From Atopobiaceae bacterium (lineage in GTDB: Bacteria > Actinomycetota > Coriobacteriia > Coriobacteriales > Atopobiaceae), in the NCBI GenBank assembly GCA_017460265.1, contig JAFUBJ010000471.1, positions 1 to 7,605 of the forward strand: a stretch of DNA of 7,605 bases, written 5' to 3'. Shown piece after piece: positions 5,463 to 7,605 of this stretch (position 1 is the first letter of the stretch; each line of letters opens with the position of its first letter). The notes below the pieces were generated by a model. It searched no databases and was not told the origin of the DNA. It saw only the letters and a program-made list of their open reading frames with translations. The translations under genes and the position numbers were made by a program.

Positions 5463-6437
5463 CTAGAAGATGATACCTAATGCGCGCACCAGAAGACCAG
5501 CAAGGACGCCCACAACGTAGATGAATGCCGCAATCTCCGCATTCTGGCGCTGATCGGCGTTGGTGCGGAAAAGCACCAGCAGGCCAACGCCACCCGAAAC
5601 GAGCAGGCCGGCGATCATGGCGCCCGAGGAAAGGGTGCCTGTAAGGTACAGTTCGGTGATGGCCACGGACGCCCCGCAGTTGGGGATGAGGCCGATGAGG
5701 CCTGCAAGGAAGATTGCGCGGACGGGATGGATGCTCAAGACGTTGGCGAGCGTCTCCTCCCCCACCAGCTCTATGAGCAGGCCAAAGGCGCACGAGATGA
5801 CGAAGATGGTGAGCGTGACCTCGACGGTGTGGACAAGCGCGCTGCGCACGATGTGCCACCAGCGGGGATGGCCGTCGTGCTCGTCGCCGTGATGGTGACC
5901 GTGGGCGTGATCGTGGTCGTGGTGGTCATGGGCGTGGTCGTGGGCAGTTGCGCCTGCGGGAGGGACGTCCTCACAGTGACAATGCGCGCGCTCGCAAAGC
6001 TCGCGGATGTGGGGATGGCCGTCTCCGGTGCGATGGAGGGCGCGTAGCACGACGTCAAGCAAGACGCCCACGATCATGCCCATGGCGACCTTGAAGCCAA
6101 TGACTGCCAGCAGCCGACTGGCAGGCTCCTGGTGCGCAACGAATACGGGCACCATCTCGTCAGACGTGGAGAGCAGCACGGCCACGAGCGTTCCCACGGT
6201 CACGACGCGCCCGGCGTAGAGCGTTGCCGCCATGGCCGAGAAGCCGCACTGGGGAAGCGCGCCCAAAAGTGCGCCCACAACGGGGCCGCTCTTGTCGGCA
6301 CGCGAGATGATGGTCTCGGCGCGACCAGCCGTGCCATGTTCGAGCGCCTCCATGGCGAGGTAGGTCAAAAACAGGAACGGCACGAGCTGCGCCGTGTCCT
6401 TCACTCCGTCTATGAGCACGTCTATGAGCAAGTCCAT
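5463..6437 (-). CDS. Putative manganese/heavy-metal exporter, ArsP_2-type 10-TM permease with His-rich loop
   Basis: This 324-aa polytopic membrane protein has two halves, each with about five predicted spans. Each half holds a matching motif: PQCG (62-65) followed by LYAGRVVTVGTL and STSDE, and PNCG (252-255) followed by LYLTGTLSSG. This suggests an internal duplication, and the Cys and polar residues are likely in the transport path. Between them, residues 141-195 contain 18 histidines plus C148, C153 and C155 and many Asp, a likely cytoplasmic metal-binding loop. The family is annotated as putative manganese transporter or 10-TM heavy-metal exporter, and the transported ion is not proven here. 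ATG at 6437 has AAGGA seven bases upstream. It lies 69 bp after truA, with a large inverted repeat in between. It ends with TAG. Confidence 0.85.
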   Translation of the reverse strand: MDLLIDVLIDGVKDTAQLVPFLFLTYLAMEALEHGTAGRAETIISRADKSGPVVGALLGALPQCGFSAMAATLYAGRVVTVGTLVAVLLSTSDEMVPVFVAHQEPASRLLAVIGFKVAMGMIVGVLLDVVLRALHRTGDGHPHIRELCERAHCHCEDVPPAGATAHDHAHDHHDHDHAHGHHHGDEHDGHPRWWHIVRSALVHTVEVTLTIFVISCAFGLLIELVGEETLANVLSIHPVRAIFLAGLIGLIPNCGASVAITELYLTGTLSSGAMIAGLLVSGGVGLLVLFRTNADQRQNAEIAAFIYVVGVLAGLLVRALGIIF

Positions 6438-6449
6438 ACTCGGATCCTT

Positions 6450-6461
6450 CGATTCAAATCG
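6450..6461. promoter_or_regulatory. Perfect 12-bp dyad CGATTCAAATCG before the exporter gene
   Basis: CGATT-CA-AATCG is a perfect dyad (two-base centre) 13-24 bp upstream of the exporter ATG, sharing five bases with the left arm of the long inverted repeat. The centre is too small for an RNA hairpin loop, so a DNA-binding protein site, such as a metal-responsive repressor, is conceivable. No match to a known operator is claimed. Confidence 0.25.
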
Positions 6462-6528
6462 TCCTTTGGAAGCCTTTCTTTCGCAAAACCCCAGTTGGCT
6501 GAGAGACTAAGGCTTCGAAAGGACGATT
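6457..6528 (-). repeat. 18-bp inverted repeat spanning the truA 3' end and the exporter leader
   Basis: Arms are 6457-6474 and 6511-6528. On the minus strand AATCGTCCTTTCGAAGCC is followed, after a 36-nt spacer, by GGCTTCCAAAGGACGATT: 17 of 18 positions pair. The 5' arm encodes the last TruA residues (IVLSKP). The 3' arm ends just upstream of the exporter's Shine-Dalgarno. Only TTT follows the stem, so it is not a typical terminator. In the mRNA it would form one long hairpin that could control read-through or processing between truA and the exporter. Confidence 0.75.
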
Positions 6529-7334
6529 GGCATAATACGAAGCGCGCCATCGGGGTAGTCGACGCGCTCCAACGTAAGCCCGCAGGCCGGCGCGGTGGGT
6601 CCGGCGGCGGCCCGATCGCACGCGGCCAGGGCGTCGGCCACCCACGAGGGGTCGCGGCGGCCACTTCCGACCTCCACGAGCGTGCCGGTGATCGCGCGCA
6701 CCATGTTGTGCAGGAAGGCGTTGCCCTCGACATCGATGGCGACGTAGTCCTCCCCCACCTCGGTGACGGTGCTGACCTGCAGCTTGTTTAGACAGCGGCA
6801 GGTGGAGCGGCCATCCGCCAAGATGGCCTCCGCAGACGAGGTCTTGCAGAAGCTTCTGAAGTCGTGCTCGCCCAGAAGGTGGTTCGCCGCCTCGTTCATG
6901 GCATCAATGTCCAAGGCCTGCGGCGCCCGCAGCCACCAGCTGTGGTCCCAGCCAAAGACCGGCTGCACGTTGCCGCACGCGATGCGATAGCGATACGCAC
7001 GCACCGTGGCGTCAAAGCGCGCGGAGAAGCCCGCATCGGCCTCGAAGAGTCCGCGGATCGAAATGTCTTCAGGCGTGATGGCCGCAAGGGAGCGATGCAG
7101 GTGCGCAAGGTGCTCGTTAAGCTCGTCACGCGTCACAGGGACGCTCACATACTGAGCCAACGCATGTACGCCGGCATCGGTCCTTCCGGCGCAGACAAGC
7201 TCAAAGGGACGACGAAAGAGGGTCTCGAGGGCATAGCGGAGCTCGCCGGCAACCGTACGCTGGCCCTCCTGCTCGGCGTAGCCGGCAAAGGCGCCACCGC
7301 GGTACCCAAGCTTGATGACGAGCGTCGTATCCAT
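6507..7334 (-). CDS. truA: tRNA pseudouridine(38-40) synthase TruA
   Basis: This 275-aa cytoplasmic enzyme converts uridines 38-40 in the anticodon stem-loop of many tRNAs to pseudouridine. It has the RTDAGVHA motif (residues 51-58) with catalytic Asp 53, the equivalent of E. coli D60. FSARFDATVRAYRYRI and FLHNMVRAITGTLVEVG, typical of the C-terminal half, are also present. Length is normal for the family. The start is MDTTLVIKLGY at 7334, with GGAGG seven bases upstream. A frame extension to 7403 exists but would start inside the upstream terminator and lacks a Shine-Dalgarno, so I reject it. It follows rplQ, a common order in Gram-positive ribosomal-protein regions, but is separated from it by a strong terminator. 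No clear own promoter is visible in 7335-7401. Its 3' end carries one arm of a long inverted repeat. Confidence 0.96.
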   Translation of the reverse strand: MDTTLVIKLGYRGGAFAGYAEQEGQRTVAGELRYALETLFRRPFELVCAGRTDAGVHALAQYVSVPVTRDELNEHLAHLHRSLAAITPEDISIRGLFEADAGFSARFDATVRAYRYRIACGNVQPVFGWDHSWWLRAPQALDIDAMNEAANHLLGEHDFRSFCKTSSAEAILADGRSTCRCLNKLQVSTVTEVGEDYVAIDVEGNAFLHNMVRAITGTLVEVGSGRRDPSWVADALAACDRAAAGPTAPACGLTLERVDYPDGALRIMPIVLSKP

Positions 7335-7401
7335 ACCCTCACCTCCCTCTCTTCTTACTACCAGATATGGGGCAGCGTCCCCAATCTCTTGGTTTGACTT
7401 C

Positions 7402-7430
7402 AAAAAGGGCCCGGGTTTCCCAGGGCCCTT
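7402..7430 (-). terminator. Rho-independent terminator of the rplQ operon
   Basis: On the minus strand AAGGGCCCTGGG, an AAA loop and CCCGGGCCCTT form an 11-bp GC-rich stem with one bulged T, followed by a run that reads TTTTT in total. It begins 24 bp after the rplQ stop. It probably ends the ribosomal-protein transcript, so truA would need its own promoter or read-through. Confidence 0.88.
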
Positions 7431-7453
7431 GGCAAAGCGAATGCGGAAGCCGA

Positions 7454-7605
7454 CTACTCGGCATCCTCCTCGACCTTGGTGACCTCGGCCACGGGAGCCG
7501 CAGCCTTGGCCTTGACGGGCTCAGTCACGAGCTCGATGATGACGACCTCAGCGGCGTCGCCCTTGCGGGGACCGAGCTTCATGATGCGGGTGTAGCCGCC
7601 GTTGC
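7454..7605 (-). CDS. rplQ: 50S ribosomal protein L17, C-terminal part (cut by window edge)
   Basis: The last 49 codons are visible, ending in TAG at 7454-7456. NGGYTRIMKLGPRKGDAAEVVIIEL is the conserved C-terminal signature of bacterial L17, a large-subunit protein near the peptide exit tunnel. After this come about 24 extra residues rich in Ala, Val, Lys and Glu (PVKAKAAAPVAEVTKVEEDAE), an acidic tail that many other bacteria lack. The 5' part lies beyond the window, most likely after rpoA. A strong terminator follows. Confidence 0.95.
   Translation of the reverse strand, partial: NGGYTRIMKLGPRKGDAAEVVIIELVTEPVKAKAAAPVAEVTKVEEDAE

Noticed and set aside
6438..6506. Manganese (yybP-ykoY) riboswitch upstream of the exporter
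   Set aside because: The gap is only 69 bp and is filled by the long inverted repeat. Known yybP-ykoY conserved loops were not recognised.
7371..7384. GGGG/CCCC inverted repeat before truA
   Set aside because: Only four to five base pairs, with no U-run and no operator resemblance. Not distinguishable from chance.
7335..7403. Upstream start of truA at 7403
   Set aside because: It lies in the terminator stem and lacks a Shine-Dalgarno. The ATG at 7334 has an excellent one and gives the normal family N-terminus.

Overview
All genes in this window lie on the minus strand, so gene order runs from the right edge (7605) to the left edge (1). The DNA is GC-rich with short intergenic gaps and good Shine-Dalgarno sequences. 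High GC, an anaerobic [FeFe]-hydrogenase-type gene set and a Lys/Ala/Glu-rich L17 tail suggest a strictly anaerobic actinobacterium of the Coriobacteriia (Olsenella/Atopobium-like). This placement is an inference from gene content, not from a marker phylogeny.

Right part (7605-5463): the 3' end of rplQ (ribosomal protein L17) ends in a strong rho-independent terminator. truA (tRNA pseudouridine synthase A) follows. Next, across a 70-bp gap containing a striking 18-bp inverted repeat, comes a polytopic membrane protein with two PxCG half-motifs and a very His-rich loop, a putative manganese/heavy-metal exporter of the ArsP_2 type.

Middle part (5400-2786): a single-pass membrane protein that looks like a degenerate LytR-CpsA-Psr (LCP) protein, a GT2-family glycosyltransferase starting at GTG, and pth (peptidyl-tRNA hydrolase). 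The first two may work in cell-surface polymer synthesis.

Left part (2602-1): a compact four-gene cluster of a NuoE/HydC-like [2Fe-2S] protein, a DRTGG-domain protein, an RsbW-like ATPase that overlaps its neighbour by 8 nt, and a ferredoxin-hydrogenase-like Fe-S protein. Such sets typically accompany electron-bifurcating [FeFe] hydrogenases; the catalytic subunits are not in the window and may lie beyond the left edge. A Rex-like redox operator candidate sits upstream of the cluster.

The most interesting observation is in the last gene. Its apparent stop (TGA, 102-104) falls exactly on the second cysteine position of a C-x2-C-x4-C-x16-C Fe-S cluster domain, and the same frame continues with the rest of that domain up to the window edge. 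Sixteen nucleotides after the TGA the mRNA can form a 10-bp stem-loop. This looks like a selenocysteine codon with a bacterial SECIS element, giving a protein in which selenocysteine would occupy an Fe-S ligand position. No tRNA, rRNA, CRISPR array or insertion sequence was seen, and no gene-free stretch exceeds 300 bases.
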